Shown here: positions 8,718-17,582 of the stretch, piece after piece
Layout: every line of letters begins with the position of its first letter
Position numbering within the stretch: the stretch's first letter is position 1
Source of the DNA: Parvularcula sp. IMCC14364
GTDB lineage: Bacteria > Pseudomonadota > Alphaproteobacteria > Caulobacterales > Parvularculaceae
Length of the DNA: 64,000 bases
Assembly: GCF_030758415.1 (NCBI RefSeq)
Contig: NZ_CP132334.1
Location: 1,996,001-2,060,000, forward strand
Reading direction: 5' to 3'
Program-made: the position numbers and the translations under genes
The notes under the pieces: generated by a model
The model's database searches: none
Told to the model about the DNA's origin: nothing
What the model saw: only the letters and a program-made list of their open reading frames with translations

Positions 8718-8743
8718 GTCAAATAGAACAAATGGTGATCAAT

Positions 8744-9493
8744 ATGCAAATGCCTCTTTCTTTCGCCGCTGATGCGCGCCTGCCGGTCATTCTGGACAGG
8801 TTAAGTGCGGCATGGCCGCCGCGCGAGGCGCAAAACGCTGATCCGCTTTCACAGCTCGTTTTCATGCTGGTCAGCGCAGATACGCCCTCAGCCATTGCGC
8901 TCGCAGCGCATCAGAGGATGCGCCTGCGCTATCCCCGCTGGAGTGACCTGCGGGACGAAGCCCCCGAGGTGCTGTTGAATGTTCTGCGCGGCGTTGAACG
9001 CGCGGTTGAGAAGGCAGTTACCCTGCCCCGCCTGCTGCAGGCCATTGAAGACCGGCACGGTTTGCTGGAACTGGATTTTCTCGGGGGCTGGTCAACGGCA
9101 GCAGCCCGCGAATGGCTGGAGGCGTTGCCCGGTGTAGACAGCACAATCAGTGCCGCCACCCTCAATTTCAGCACTCTGCGCCGGACCATTCTTACGCTCA
9201 ACAACCAGACAGCACGGGCTGCCCGGCGTCTTGGCCTGGTGGAAAAAGGTGCCCCGATGTCTGCGCTTGATCGTCAGGTCATGGACCGGGTACCCGCCGA
9301 CTGGCAGGCGCGGGAGGTGTCCGTGCTCTACGGGGGCTTGCGCAAACTGACGGAAACCTACTGCCATCAGGGCAAACCTGAATGTGGGCGGTGCCCGTTA
9401 AATGATTTATGCCCATCAGCCAGTGCCCAGTCAGCCAGTATTATCCGCTTTCCAGGCATTACCGCCACGAAACAACCCGCCGCTTCGGCCTGA
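8744..9493 (+). CDS. Endonuclease III-like HhH-GPD iron-sulfur protein, catalytic residues replaced
   Basis: 249 residues from the ATG at 8744; ATGs at 8732 and 8750 are also in frame and the start is not certain. The helix-hairpin-helix LPGV is at residues 128-131. The C-terminal cluster C207-X6-C214-X2-C217-X5-C223 matches the [4Fe-4S] loop of endonuclease III exactly. In E. coli Nth, catalytic Lys120 follows LPGVGR and Asp138 follows in VDTH. Here the corresponding positions read LPGVDST (Thr) and LNNQT (Asn). The fold and DNA-binding loop appear kept while the known lyase/glycosylase chemistry should be lost or altered. The SOS promoter just upstream supports a DNA-damage role. Confidence 0.8.
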   Translation: MQMPLSFAADARLPVILDRLSAAWPPREAQNADPLSQLVFMLVSADTPSAIALAAHQRMRLRYPRWSDLRDEAPEVLLNVLRGVERAVEKAVTLPRLLQAIEDRHGLLELDFLGGWSTAAAREWLEALPGVDSTISAATLNFSTLRRTILTLNNQTARAARRLGLVEKGAPMSALDRQVMDRVPADWQAREVSVLYGGLRKLTETYCHQGKPECGRCPLNDLCPSASAQSASIIRFPGITATKQPAASA

Positions 9494-9546
9494 ATGTGCG
9501 CTGAAATACAGGTTCTTCTGTGGTCCTTTTGCTGCGCAAATCAATT

Positions 9547-10395
9547 TTAGTCCGCGTACTGGAAGGTCAGGTCGGCACAATGATATTGGCCCTGCGTAAA
9601 GCGGAGTGTCAGGTCATTTTGATCCGCTGATATATCTGTGAGGCTGAGGCGAAACGGGCGATCCAGCTCCACATAGCGTTTGAAAATAACGCGACCGGCA
9701 CAAGGGTGGGCATGCCTGCCCGCTTGACTTCTGATCATATGCGCCATCTGCTGCGCCGCATCACACAGATGGCCGGAATTCACATGGTCTCCGGATCCAT
9801 CATGATACGGATGACCCGGACGAAAACCATTGACCGACGTGACAAGCACCTCAACCACAGGCATATCCTGATCATATGACAGATCGCTGACAAGGCTCTC
9901 TATAGCGGTTGTCACACCAACACGCTCAGGCACCGCATAGAGAAAATCTTCCGGTACTGGTAACGCCATGATTTCCTGACGTGCCTTTGCCCGCCAGGAT
10001 TTGAAGTCGCGGTTCTGGAACACAACGCCCGCGCCCGTGAAACGATATACCGGCGCGCCCTCTGCATCGAAAAGCGAAATCCCATAATCGGCCCTGTCAG
10101 GATCTGCTTGAGGATCAACCACCCCGTGTGTCGCTGGCCGGGCATCTGCACCACAGGCAAATGTCTGCCACTGGAAAGAGGTCAGCGCCGTCCACTTCTG
10201 CGGGTCAATCCGCCCGGCAACATGAGAAGCACCAATCGACGCGAAATAATTGACAGACTGGACAACGATATTATGGGCCGGGGGCAATGTCAGCCAGGGC
10301 CATTTCAACTGGTCCGTATCACAGCGGAACGCAACCGCCCCATCCTGCATGACGACACAATCGTGCACGAACTGGTTTTCCGGTATATTGCTCAC
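9547..10395 (-). CDS. Conserved protein of unknown function, possible hot-dog fold
   Basis: 282 residues beginning MSNIPENQFVHDCVVMQDG. There is no signal peptide or membrane segment. The C-terminal half (HVNSGHLCDAAQQMAHMI, then GRVIFKRYVELDRPFRLSL) looks like the helix and strands of a hot-dog thioesterase or dehydratase, and the N-terminal half has a similar beta-rich pattern, so a double hot-dog is possible. This is judged by eye only and no catalytic residue can be assigned. It lies 36 bases downstream of the antiporter gene on the same strand and may be cotranscribed with it. Confidence 0.5.
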   Translation of the reverse strand: MSNIPENQFVHDCVVMQDGAVAFRCDTDQLKWPWLTLPPAHNIVVQSVNYFASIGASHVAGRIDPQKWTALTSFQWQTFACGADARPATHGVVDPQADPDRADYGISLFDAEGAPVYRFTGAGVVFQNRDFKSWRAKARQEIMALPVPEDFLYAVPERVGVTTAIESLVSDLSYDQDMPVVEVLVTSVNGFRPGHPYHDGSGDHVNSGHLCDAAQQMAHMIRSQAGRHAHPCAGRVIFKRYVELDRPFRLSLTDISADQNDLTLRFTQGQYHCADLTFQYAD

Positions 10396-10430
10396 AGGCT
10401 ACGATTTTTCCTCATCGATTGAAAAGGATA

Positions 10431-13019
10431 TCACTTTGCCAGCTGAATCCTGAAATCAGGCCCAAGCCGCTCAATGGCTATCGCCTGAATATGCTGCTTC
10501 ACGCTGGCATCCTTTTTCAGGAGCGTATGAAAGTCACGCTTGTGCAATTCCAGTAACGTGGAGAAGCCCAGGGCCGATACATCCGCGTTGCGCGGCTGAT
10601 CCGTAATCAGGGCAAGCTCCCCGAAAAAGTCCCCCGTACCCAATGTCAGGTCATCCTGCACATGAATGCGCACCGCCCCGGACGCGATGAAATACATCTT
10701 GTCCCCGACTTCACCGGCATTGATGACATTCTCTCCCGGCACGGTGAATTTTGTCTTCAGCATACGGGCAATCTGTTGCTGCTTGCTCTCCGGCAACTCG
10801 GCAAAGAAAGGCACCTTGGCAATAAGGTGTGCCGGATTCTGGTCCAGTTTCAGCTTCGGCAACCGGCTTGCACTCGCCTGACGAGCCACCAGTTCACGCA
10901 TCAGATCACTGTGAATTTCAGGGCCGATGATCGAATTGCTTTTCAGCTTGTTATAGGCAATCTCCTCAAGGCGAAGCCCAATCTGTTCGAGATTGGCGCG
11001 CTCCAGCGCTTCGGCATAATCCGGATACTGAAGACACAGTGCCTTGTGATGTTCCTCTACCAACGCGATACGCTGATCCATCACCTCGATGAAATCGGCT
11101 TGAGCCTGTGGCGGCAACAAACCAGTGATCTCAGGTAAGCGCCCCTGACGCTGCTCCTGCAGAACATCCTTTTTCAGGGCGAGAATGCCGAACCTCTTTT
11201 CCAGCGAACTGGCAAGCGGGCCGGTGATGCCGAAACGGCGTTGCAAACCCATGGCTGTCTTGAAATTCGGGGCATACTCAACGCCCTGCTGGATCGCAAT
11301 ATCAGCCGCCTTGTGACTGTTTGTGCGCGTCACATCAGAGAGTGACTCAGAGACACCTTCAAGACTGGACAACACTTCGCGCAGACGGCCAGAGCCGAGC
11401 AGGCCTTCGCCGAATTTCTGGAGATACATCTGGCGCTCCTGCGCGATGGCCATTTCAAGGCCGATCAGTTGCCAGTCCGTATCAGAGAGCAGACTGACAC
11501 CGTTTGCGCCATCTTCTGCCTTGGCCAGGGCCTCACGATAAACATCCGTCACCGATGTCAGCTTTTCAGGCTCGATCACGGAACTGCCGTCCACGAAGTC
11601 ATCAAGCTGGTTCTTCACATCGGAAAGCGCCTTGATGAGGGAACGGTCGCGCACGGCCTGGTCGGTCGGGTCCAGCTTGTTGAGGCCGAGGAAGGCCAGT
11701 AACGGAGAAATCGTCGTCGCCTGCCCCAGCAGCGTAATGAGCACAAAGCTGGTCACCATCACACCAATGAAGGCTTTTGCGTCTTCGCTGACACCCGGGG
11801 TTTCAAGAATGATAAGCGCCAGCGCAAGGGATACCGCGCCGCGCAATCCGCCCCAAACCATGATCGCGCGGAAAGCACCGCTGACTTTCTGGCCAAGTCC
11901 GACCGTCGCGAGAACTGGCACCAGACCGAAAATGATCGCCGCCCGGATCGCCGTGGCAACGACAAACAGGATCAAGATCTCATCAGCATAAGACAACAGA
12001 TTGCCGCCAAGTAACTGGGGCACAGCCAGCCCCACAAGGACGAAAATCAGAGACGTCGCCCAGAAAGCAACCTGATGCCAGGTATGCTCGATTTCCTCGA
12101 AACTTTGCGGTGGAATAATCCGTCGCCCAACAGAGCCGAGCAGAAGGCCACTGGCAACGCAGGCCATGACTCCGGAGATGTGCATGAAATGCTCAGTCAC
12201 CACGAAAACAATGAATGGCAGGATCAATGTGATGGTGACAATCACCGTAGGCTGCCGCCGGAACGGCTTCATGATCTGCTGGGCAACCCATGTAAGCACC
12301 AGACCGACAATGATGCCGCCGAAAAACACCACGAAGAACTGCAACAGGCCATCAAGCCAGGTTGTATCGCCCGGCTGCACAAGGATCGACAGCAGGATCG
12401 AGGACACCACAATCGCTGTCGCGTCATTGAACAGGCTTTCGCCCTCAACAAGGATGGTCAGTCGTTTCGGCGCACCAAGATCCTTGAACAGGGAAATCAC
12501 GGCCACAGGGTCGGTCGCAGAAACCACCGCGCCCAGCAGCAGGCACAGCAGCAGGCCTTGCCCCGTGTACCAGTTGATCGCCTGCCCGATAACGAATGTC
12601 GAAATCAGAACACCAATCGCAGCCAGGAACAAAATGGGCCCGATATCAGCCATCAGTTTGCGCACATTCAGCGAGAGCGCGCTTTCAAAGACGAGCGCAG
12701 GCAGGAACACAAACAGGATCACGTCCGCCGTTATCTCGAGGCTGCCAATGGCTTGCAGCATCTGCATCCAGAATGGCGCACTTCCGTGCCCGGCATCACT
12801 TGCCGCGCCGCCTGCGTGGCCACCGGCATGACCGCCACCATGGCCCACGGCGTCGGGGCTACCACCCAGATAATGAATCAGCAGGCCAAGCGCGATCCCC
12901 AGAAGGGCGAGAATAACTGTATGGGGAATGCGTGTTCTACTGGCCACCGGCAGCATGAGAACGGCCAGTAGCAGAATACCTGCCAGCCCAAAAACGATTG
13001 CCCAAACTTCGCTGCCCAT
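10431..13019 (-). CDS. CPA1-type Na+(K+)/H+ antiporter with C-terminal cyclic-nucleotide-binding domain
   Basis: 862 residues. The first 430 or so form a 12-helix NhaP/CPA1 exchanger, with GAVVSATDPVAVISLFKDLGAPKRL and VEGESLFNDATAIV carrying the ion-binding Asp residues. A long helical cytoplasmic region follows. Residues of about 720-850 form a cNMP-binding domain (GDKMYFIASGAVRIH, GTGDFFGELALIT), ending LGPDFRIQLAK. It exchanges protons for monovalent cations at the inner membrane and is probably gated by a cyclic nucleotide. A His/Gly-rich insert (His 60, 64, 68, 78) lies between the first and later helices. Confidence 0.92.
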   Translation of the reverse strand: MGSEVWAIVFGLAGILLLAVLMLPVASRTRIPHTVILALLGIALGLLIHYLGGSPDAVGHGGGHAGGHAGGAASDAGHGSAPFWMQMLQAIGSLEITADVILFVFLPALVFESALSLNVRKLMADIGPILFLAAIGVLISTFVIGQAINWYTGQGLLLCLLLGAVVSATDPVAVISLFKDLGAPKRLTILVEGESLFNDATAIVVSSILLSILVQPGDTTWLDGLLQFFVVFFGGIIVGLVLTWVAQQIMKPFRRQPTVIVTITLILPFIVFVVTEHFMHISGVMACVASGLLLGSVGRRIIPPQSFEEIEHTWHQVAFWATSLIFVLVGLAVPQLLGGNLLSYADEILILFVVATAIRAAIIFGLVPVLATVGLGQKVSGAFRAIMVWGGLRGAVSLALALIILETPGVSEDAKAFIGVMVTSFVLITLLGQATTISPLLAFLGLNKLDPTDQAVRDRSLIKALSDVKNQLDDFVDGSSVIEPEKLTSVTDVYREALAKAEDGANGVSLLSDTDWQLIGLEMAIAQERQMYLQKFGEGLLGSGRLREVLSSLEGVSESLSDVTRTNSHKAADIAIQQGVEYAPNFKTAMGLQRRFGITGPLASSLEKRFGILALKKDVLQEQRQGRLPEITGLLPPQAQADFIEVMDQRIALVEEHHKALCLQYPDYAEALERANLEQIGLRLEEIAYNKLKSNSIIGPEIHSDLMRELVARQASASRLPKLKLDQNPAHLIAKVPFFAELPESKQQQIARMLKTKFTVPGENVINAGEVGDKMYFIASGAVRIHVQDDLTLGTGDFFGELALITDQPRNADVSALGFSTLLELHKRDFHTLLKKDASVKQHIQAIAIERLGPDFRIQLAK

Positions 13020-13117
13020 AGATCCCCCACGGCAAAATCACCCACAATGCAAACTCTAACAGATAAATTCGCGATTGCGTACACTCTTATTTTGCCCATT
13101 GCCCCGGAAAAGCCCCG

Positions 13118-13927
13118 TCAAAGGCGGCCAGTCAGCACTGTGCGAAATATGGCGAAACGCTTCAGTAGCGGATGATAGGTCGCACCACGCCCGGCGCGTT
13201 CAAGATAGCCACCCGCCAGCGCCCCATGGGCGATGCCAGGCATGACGGCCGCCGGTATCACCGCTGCTTTACGCGTGATGTCCGCCAGAGCAGCCCTTAA
13301 CTCATCTCTCATGGCCGGATGCCGGCGATCAAACCTGGCAAGCCGCTGGGCAAAGGTCTCAACGCCTTGCACCGGCTCACTGTCCTGGCGGACAGCTTCG
13401 CAGACGGTTCTGCTCACAGCGTGAACTGCTTCGAGCCGGCTAATCATGTCGAAAATCTCAGGCGCTTCATCGGGTGAAAGCACCGTTGCGACGAGCCGTG
13501 CAACAGCGCCATACTGACGCTCGGCGAATGCCAGAACCTGCTCTGTGGAGCCAAACTCTCCCGGTTGCAGCAATGTGTCTGTCCCGTCGATAATGGATAA
13601 CATGACCGACCTGCAGGCTTCCGCTTCACTCCCTGCTCCAGGAAGCTGACTGATGCTCTCGACCACAGGGTGCGCGCGCGGCGTCTGACCGTCGCGAATT
13701 TCGGCCAGCGCATCACGCCACCATTGCTGTCGAATGGCACCAAGGGGGGACTCGCTGACCGTTGCCGGGATGCGTTGGATTTCGAGTGCCAGCGCATGGA
13801 GTGCAATCAGGCGCGCGTGCTGCTCGCGCGGGGCAAACTGTAGAGAAATAAACTGATCTTCGGCGTATTTTCTGACTTCCGACAGACAATATGCGGCATT
13901 CTGGTGATGGCGGTCCTGATCGCTCAT
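13118..13927 (-). CDS. Squalene/phytoene synthase-family protein, NDUFAF6-like
   Basis: 269 residues with the all-helical trans-isoprenyl synthase fold, seen in ARLIALHALALEIQRI and AIRQQWWRDALAEI. Where active synthases carry Asp-rich motifs, this protein reads HALALEIQRIPAT, without them. This is the pattern of NDUFAF6, the mitochondrial complex I assembly factor, and its alphaproteobacterial homologues beside secDF. It is therefore probably a non-catalytic respiratory-complex assembly factor. It starts 9 bases after secF ends, so it is the last gene of the yajC-secD-secF operon. The Mth938-like gene (NDUFAF3 homologue) often found here is absent. Confidence 0.75.
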   Translation of the reverse strand: MSDQDRHHQNAAYCLSEVRKYAEDQFISLQFAPREQHARLIALHALALEIQRIPATVSESPLGAIRQQWWRDALAEIRDGQTPRAHPVVESISQLPGAGSEAEACRSVMLSIIDGTDTLLQPGEFGSTEQVLAFAERQYGAVARLVATVLSPDEAPEIFDMISRLEAVHAVSRTVCEAVRQDSEPVQGVETFAQRLARFDRRHPAMRDELRAALADITRKAAVIPAAVMPGIAHGALAGGYLERAGRGATYHPLLKRFAIFRTVLTGRL

Positions 13928-13935
13928 GACCTCTA

Positions 13936-14949
13936 TCAGTTAGCCGTCTGGTTCCACTCGCGCTTGACACCCAGCACCTGCAGAACAGGCGACGCGATAA
14001 AGACGGATGAATATGTCCCGATAATCACGCCCCAGATCATCGCCGCTGTAAATCCGCGCAACACAGGTCCCCCAAAAATGAACAGGGCCAGCAAGGCAAT
14101 CAGTGTCGTGACAGATGTCATGACTGTCCGTGACAATGTCTGGTTGATCGAGAAATCAAGCAGGTCCTGCAACGGCTTCTTCTTGTATTTGCGCAGATTC
14201 TCCCGCACCCGGTCATAAACCACAACGGTATCATTCATGGAGTAGCCGACAATGGTCAGCAGCGCCGCGATAATCGGCAGATTGAACTCAAGCTGGGTGA
14301 TGGAAAACATGCCAACTGTCAGGATCACGTCGTGGATCAATGCCACAATCGCCCCGAGTGAAAACTGCCATTCAAAGCGGAACCAGATATAGGCCAGCAT
14401 GGCGATGACAGCGAACACAATCGCCCCGACACCCTTCTGGATCAACTCACCTGACACCGCAGGGCCAACAACATCAACCCGGCGATCCCGGATATCTTCT
14501 CCGAGCACTTCCTTCAATGTTGCCGAGACACAGGCGGTGGCAATCTGCTGCGCCTGTTCGGCGGGATCACCGCCGATATTTTCAGGTTTCGCCGCAAGGC
14601 ACTGCTCCGTAAACTCAACATCTCCGGACTGAAGCTCAATCTTGGCAACAATACCGCCAGCCGCATCTGCGCCGCCACTGCCCCCGATCTCACTGACATT
14701 GATTGTCCCGAGGCCAAGATCCGTAAGCGCACTGCGTACTGTTGCCAGATCATCAGTCGTAAAGACCTGCCCTTCGGCTGGCCCGACCTCAACAACAGCA
14801 CCCCCTTTGAAATCAATGCCGAAATTCAGACCGTTGAGAAAGAAAACGGCAATCGAGGCCAGAACGGCAACAGTAGATATGGCAAACGCAATCCAGCGCA
14901 TTTGCAGGAACTTGATGTCTGTCTCTTCAGGTATAAGTTTGAGGCCCAT
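13936..14949 (-). CDS. secF: Protein translocase subunit SecF
   Basis: 337 residues. The N-terminal transmembrane helix is followed by GLNFGIDFKGGAVVEV, the SecF signature, then a periplasmic domain of about 110 residues. Five further helices include LAYIWFRFEWQFSLGAIVALIHDVILTVGMF and YSMNDTVVVYDRVREN. With SecD it forms the RND-like accessory complex that uses the proton motive force to help release proteins from SecYEG on the periplasmic side. It sits 22 bases after secD. Confidence 0.97.
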   Translation of the reverse strand: MGLKLIPEETDIKFLQMRWIAFAISTVAVLASIAVFFLNGLNFGIDFKGGAVVEVGPAEGQVFTTDDLATVRSALTDLGLGTINVSEIGGSGGADAAGGIVAKIELQSGDVEFTEQCLAAKPENIGGDPAEQAQQIATACVSATLKEVLGEDIRDRRVDVVGPAVSGELIQKGVGAIVFAVIAMLAYIWFRFEWQFSLGAIVALIHDVILTVGMFSITQLEFNLPIIAALLTIVGYSMNDTVVVYDRVRENLRKYKKKPLQDLLDFSINQTLSRTVMTSVTTLIALLALFIFGGPVLRGFTAAMIWGVIIGTYSSVFIASPVLQVLGVKREWNQTAN

Positions 14950-14971
14950 GGGGTGATCCGGATTCTGGTCG

Positions 14972-16594
14972 TTAAATTGTCAGTGCTTTGGGGCGCTTGT
15001 TGAGAACGTAGCCGCCTGTGAAAACACGTGTCAGAACATATGCGGTGAAAACTGAGGTGATGACGCCGATTGCCAGTGTGACAGCAAAACCGCGCACGGG
15101 CCCTGCCCCCATGAAGAACATGATGGCTGCGGCGAAAAAAGTTGTCAGGTTGGCATCAAAGATCGCGCTGAAGGCTTTTTCATAACCGGTCTGAACAGCC
15201 ACAACCGCCGTTTTGCCTGCTTTGATTTCTTCACGGATACGCTCGAAGATCAGCACATTGGCATCCACCGCCATGCCAATCGTCAGTACGATCCCGGCAA
15301 TCCCCGGCAAGGTGAGTGTAGCCCCCAAAAGCGAAAGCGCGCCAGCAATCAATACAACATTGGCAATAAGGGCTATATCCGCATAAAGACCGAAACGGCC
15401 ATAAGAGATGGCCATGAAGATAACCACGCCCGCAAAACCGATAATGAGGGCAATCGTTCCTGCCCGAACGGAGTCAGCGCCAAGATCCGCCCCAACTGTT
15501 CTTTGCTCAATCGTCTGGAGAGGTGCCGGCAAAGCACCTGCACGGATCAGCAGCGCAAGGTCAGCGGCTTCCTGTGGGGAAAAACTGCCGGTAATACGGC
15601 TTTGCGGGGTATTGATGACGGTCTGGATGCGCGGCGCGGAAATAATCACATCATCGAGGACGATGGCAAAAAGCTGCCCCACATTATTGCGCGTTGTCTC
15701 GTAAAACCGGCGCTGCCCGTCCCGGTCAAAAGAGATGTTAACCTGAAAGCCGCCCTGATCCTGATTGGGGGATGCACTTGCGTCAGTGATCTTGTCGCCC
15801 GTCACTTCGGCCGACTCGAAGATCACCAGATCAACCCCAAGGTCTTCACTTGGCAGAATTTTGCGGTTCGGCGGGAGGAAAGAGCGTGCCTCCTCTACGG
15901 GGATAGAGCTGTCCACCATATGGAAACTCAACTGCCCTTCCGCGTTGATGATGTTTTTCAGGCGCTCAGAATCTTCATCTCCGGGTACCTGCACAACCAG
16001 ACGGTTGTCACCCTGACGCTGGATAATCGGCTCGGTTGTACCAAGACTGTCGATCCGCTGGCGCACCGCCTCGATGGAATCATTAACGGCAGTATCAGCA
16101 TAGAATGCCTGGGCCTCAGAGGTCAGGGTCATGGCGAATGTGACATCGTCAATCTTCTCCAGCCGTGCATTGCGGGCGACCGCACCTATCCCCCCAACCG
16201 GCTCGATGAGATCGTCCAGCCGCCGCTCGGCTTCAGCAGAGTCTGCTGCATCGCGGATCTGGATTGTGACGGTATTGCCGGAGATTGTCGGCGGTGAAAA
16301 CGTGATCCGTTCCAAACCATCCGCTGCCCGACCACGCAATGTTGTGCGCATGTCAGAGCGGAGATTTTCAACACGGTCGGTGATGACCTTATCCGTATCC
16401 ACTTCCAGCAACAGATAAGAGCCACCCTGAAGGTCAAGGCCAAGCGTAATGCGTGTATCTGGCAATCCCCAGGGCTTTGCATCTTCAGCGAAAAAGTTAG
16501 GAAGCATCAGCCAGACACCAAGCGCGATAAACGCAGCGATCAAGCCCTGTTGCCATCTTGAAAATTGAAGCATTCTACTGGTCCTGTCCGACAC
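14972..16594 (-). CDS. secD: Protein translocase subunit SecD
   Basis: 540 residues. Helix 1 (WQQGLIAAFIALGVWLML) is followed by LGLDLQGGSYLLLEVD, the SecD signature, and a large periplasmic region. DSVRAGTIALIIGFAGVVIFMAISY and GMAVDANVLIFERIREE mark the membrane domain. A typical length for an alphaproteobacterial SecD. It works with SecF and YajC at the Sec translocon and lies in the order yajC-secD-secF with short gaps. Confidence 0.97.
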   Translation of the reverse strand: MSDRTSRMLQFSRWQQGLIAAFIALGVWLMLPNFFAEDAKPWGLPDTRITLGLDLQGGSYLLLEVDTDKVITDRVENLRSDMRTTLRGRAADGLERITFSPPTISGNTVTIQIRDAADSAEAERRLDDLIEPVGGIGAVARNARLEKIDDVTFAMTLTSEAQAFYADTAVNDSIEAVRQRIDSLGTTEPIIQRQGDNRLVVQVPGDEDSERLKNIINAEGQLSFHMVDSSIPVEEARSFLPPNRKILPSEDLGVDLVIFESAEVTGDKITDASASPNQDQGGFQVNISFDRDGQRRFYETTRNNVGQLFAIVLDDVIISAPRIQTVINTPQSRITGSFSPQEAADLALLIRAGALPAPLQTIEQRTVGADLGADSVRAGTIALIIGFAGVVIFMAISYGRFGLYADIALIANVVLIAGALSLLGATLTLPGIAGIVLTIGMAVDANVLIFERIREEIKAGKTAVVAVQTGYEKAFSAIFDANLTTFFAAAIMFFMGAGPVRGFAVTLAIGVITSVFTAYVLTRVFTGGYVLNKRPKALTI

Positions 16595-16623
16595 ACATCA
16601 GGAAAGATGGCCGGTCGTACTGA

Positions 16624-16986
16624 TTATTTTTTTTCTTTGTCTTTACCGGCATTTTTATCAGCCGGCTCGGTTTTGGACGGCACATCACTCAGGGTCGATT
16701 TCATCACATTGACCTGAACACCATCAGCGATCTCGACAATAATTTCCTCGCTATTTTCAGGCACTTTGACAACCTTGCCCACAAGACCACCTGCCGTCAC
16801 AACCTTGTCACCACGACGCACTGACATGACCATTTCCTGATGCTTTTTACGCGCCTGCTGTTGCGGGCGGATCAGCAGAAACCAGAAGGCCACGAAAATA
16901 AATACGAACGGGATGAGCTGCACCAATGGGTTTGCGGCAGCCGGGGCACCTGCTGCCGTTGCAGCAAAGGCGGTCAATGTGAACAT
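16624..16986 (-). CDS. yajC: Sec translocase accessory protein YajC
   Basis: 120 residues from the ATG at 16986, which has AAGGAG about 8 bases upstream; a longer frame to 17025 has no such site. One transmembrane helix (LIPFVFIFVAFWFLLI) is followed by the conserved RPQQQARKKHQEM and VRRGDKVVTAGGLVGKV of YajC. A Lys/Asp-rich tail ends the protein. First gene of the secDF operon. Confidence 0.95.
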   Translation of the reverse strand: MFTLTAFAATAAGAPAAANPLVQLIPFVFIFVAFWFLLIRPQQQARKKHQEMVMSVRRGDKVVTAGGLVGKVVKVPENSEEIIVEIADGVQVNVMKSTLSDVPSKTEPADKNAGKDKEKK

Positions 16987-17156
16987 CCAAATTCTCCTTG
17001 AGGGGCCCCTTATCAGTCGGGCCATGAAACCAAGTCTGACGATATATAACGATTAGCGTTCCGGATGCAATGCGCCCGATTGGCTTCCTGCGGTTTACGC
17101 CACATTAACTACGACAGGCCTAAATAAGCAGGATAATTGCGACTGTTATTCAGGCC

Positions 17157-17528
17157 ATGGAAGACCTTCAGTACATCTTCAATATCGGCTTCGCGGGAAG
17201 TGACTTCTGGCGGGCGCTCTGGGTCGGTCTGGTTGCCTCCCTGCTGGCAACACGCAAGTTTCGCCCCTGGAAAGTCGGGATTCTCGCCTTCTTCTTCGAC
17301 CGTGCCTGGCCGTTTTATTCCATGCACCTGCACGGGTATGAAACGGAAGCAATCTGGGCCGCCTTCTGGGCCACAATCATGTCCATCCCGCAGGATATTA
17401 CCTATTATGTGGTCCGGTATCTTGGCATTCTCGGGCTGGTTTATCTCGGCTACAATATACGCCGCATCATCCATGGCGGGCACAAGCCGAAAGAGCAGCG
17501 CCCGGCCGGCAGCCTGTATCCCTACTAG
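17157..17528 (+). CDS. Small integral membrane protein, unknown
   Basis: 123 residues (MEDLQYIFNIGFAGSDFWRALW...). Three hydrophobic stretches are likely: about residues 19-32, 38-52 and 83-101. The middle includes FFFDRAWPFYSMHLHGYE, and the end is basic and cytosolic. No family is recognised. The composition and clean coding frame suggest a real gene. It diverges from yajC across 170 bp and converges on yajQ. Confidence 0.55.
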   Translation: MEDLQYIFNIGFAGSDFWRALWVGLVASLLATRKFRPWKVGILAFFFDRAWPFYSMHLHGYETEAIWAAFWATIMSIPQDITYYVVRYLGILGLVYLGYNIRRIIHGGHKPKEQRPAGSLYPY

Positions 17529-17582
17529 AATAAACGCCCCTGTACCCCGCCTTGAGCCATTGTCCGCGTCGCTGGGGGTCAA

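Noticed and set aside
12075-12971. 298-codon frame on the plus strand inside the antiporter gene
   Set aside because: It lies entirely opposite a clear antiporter and is rich in Gln/His/Arg/Asn as expected of an antisense shadow.
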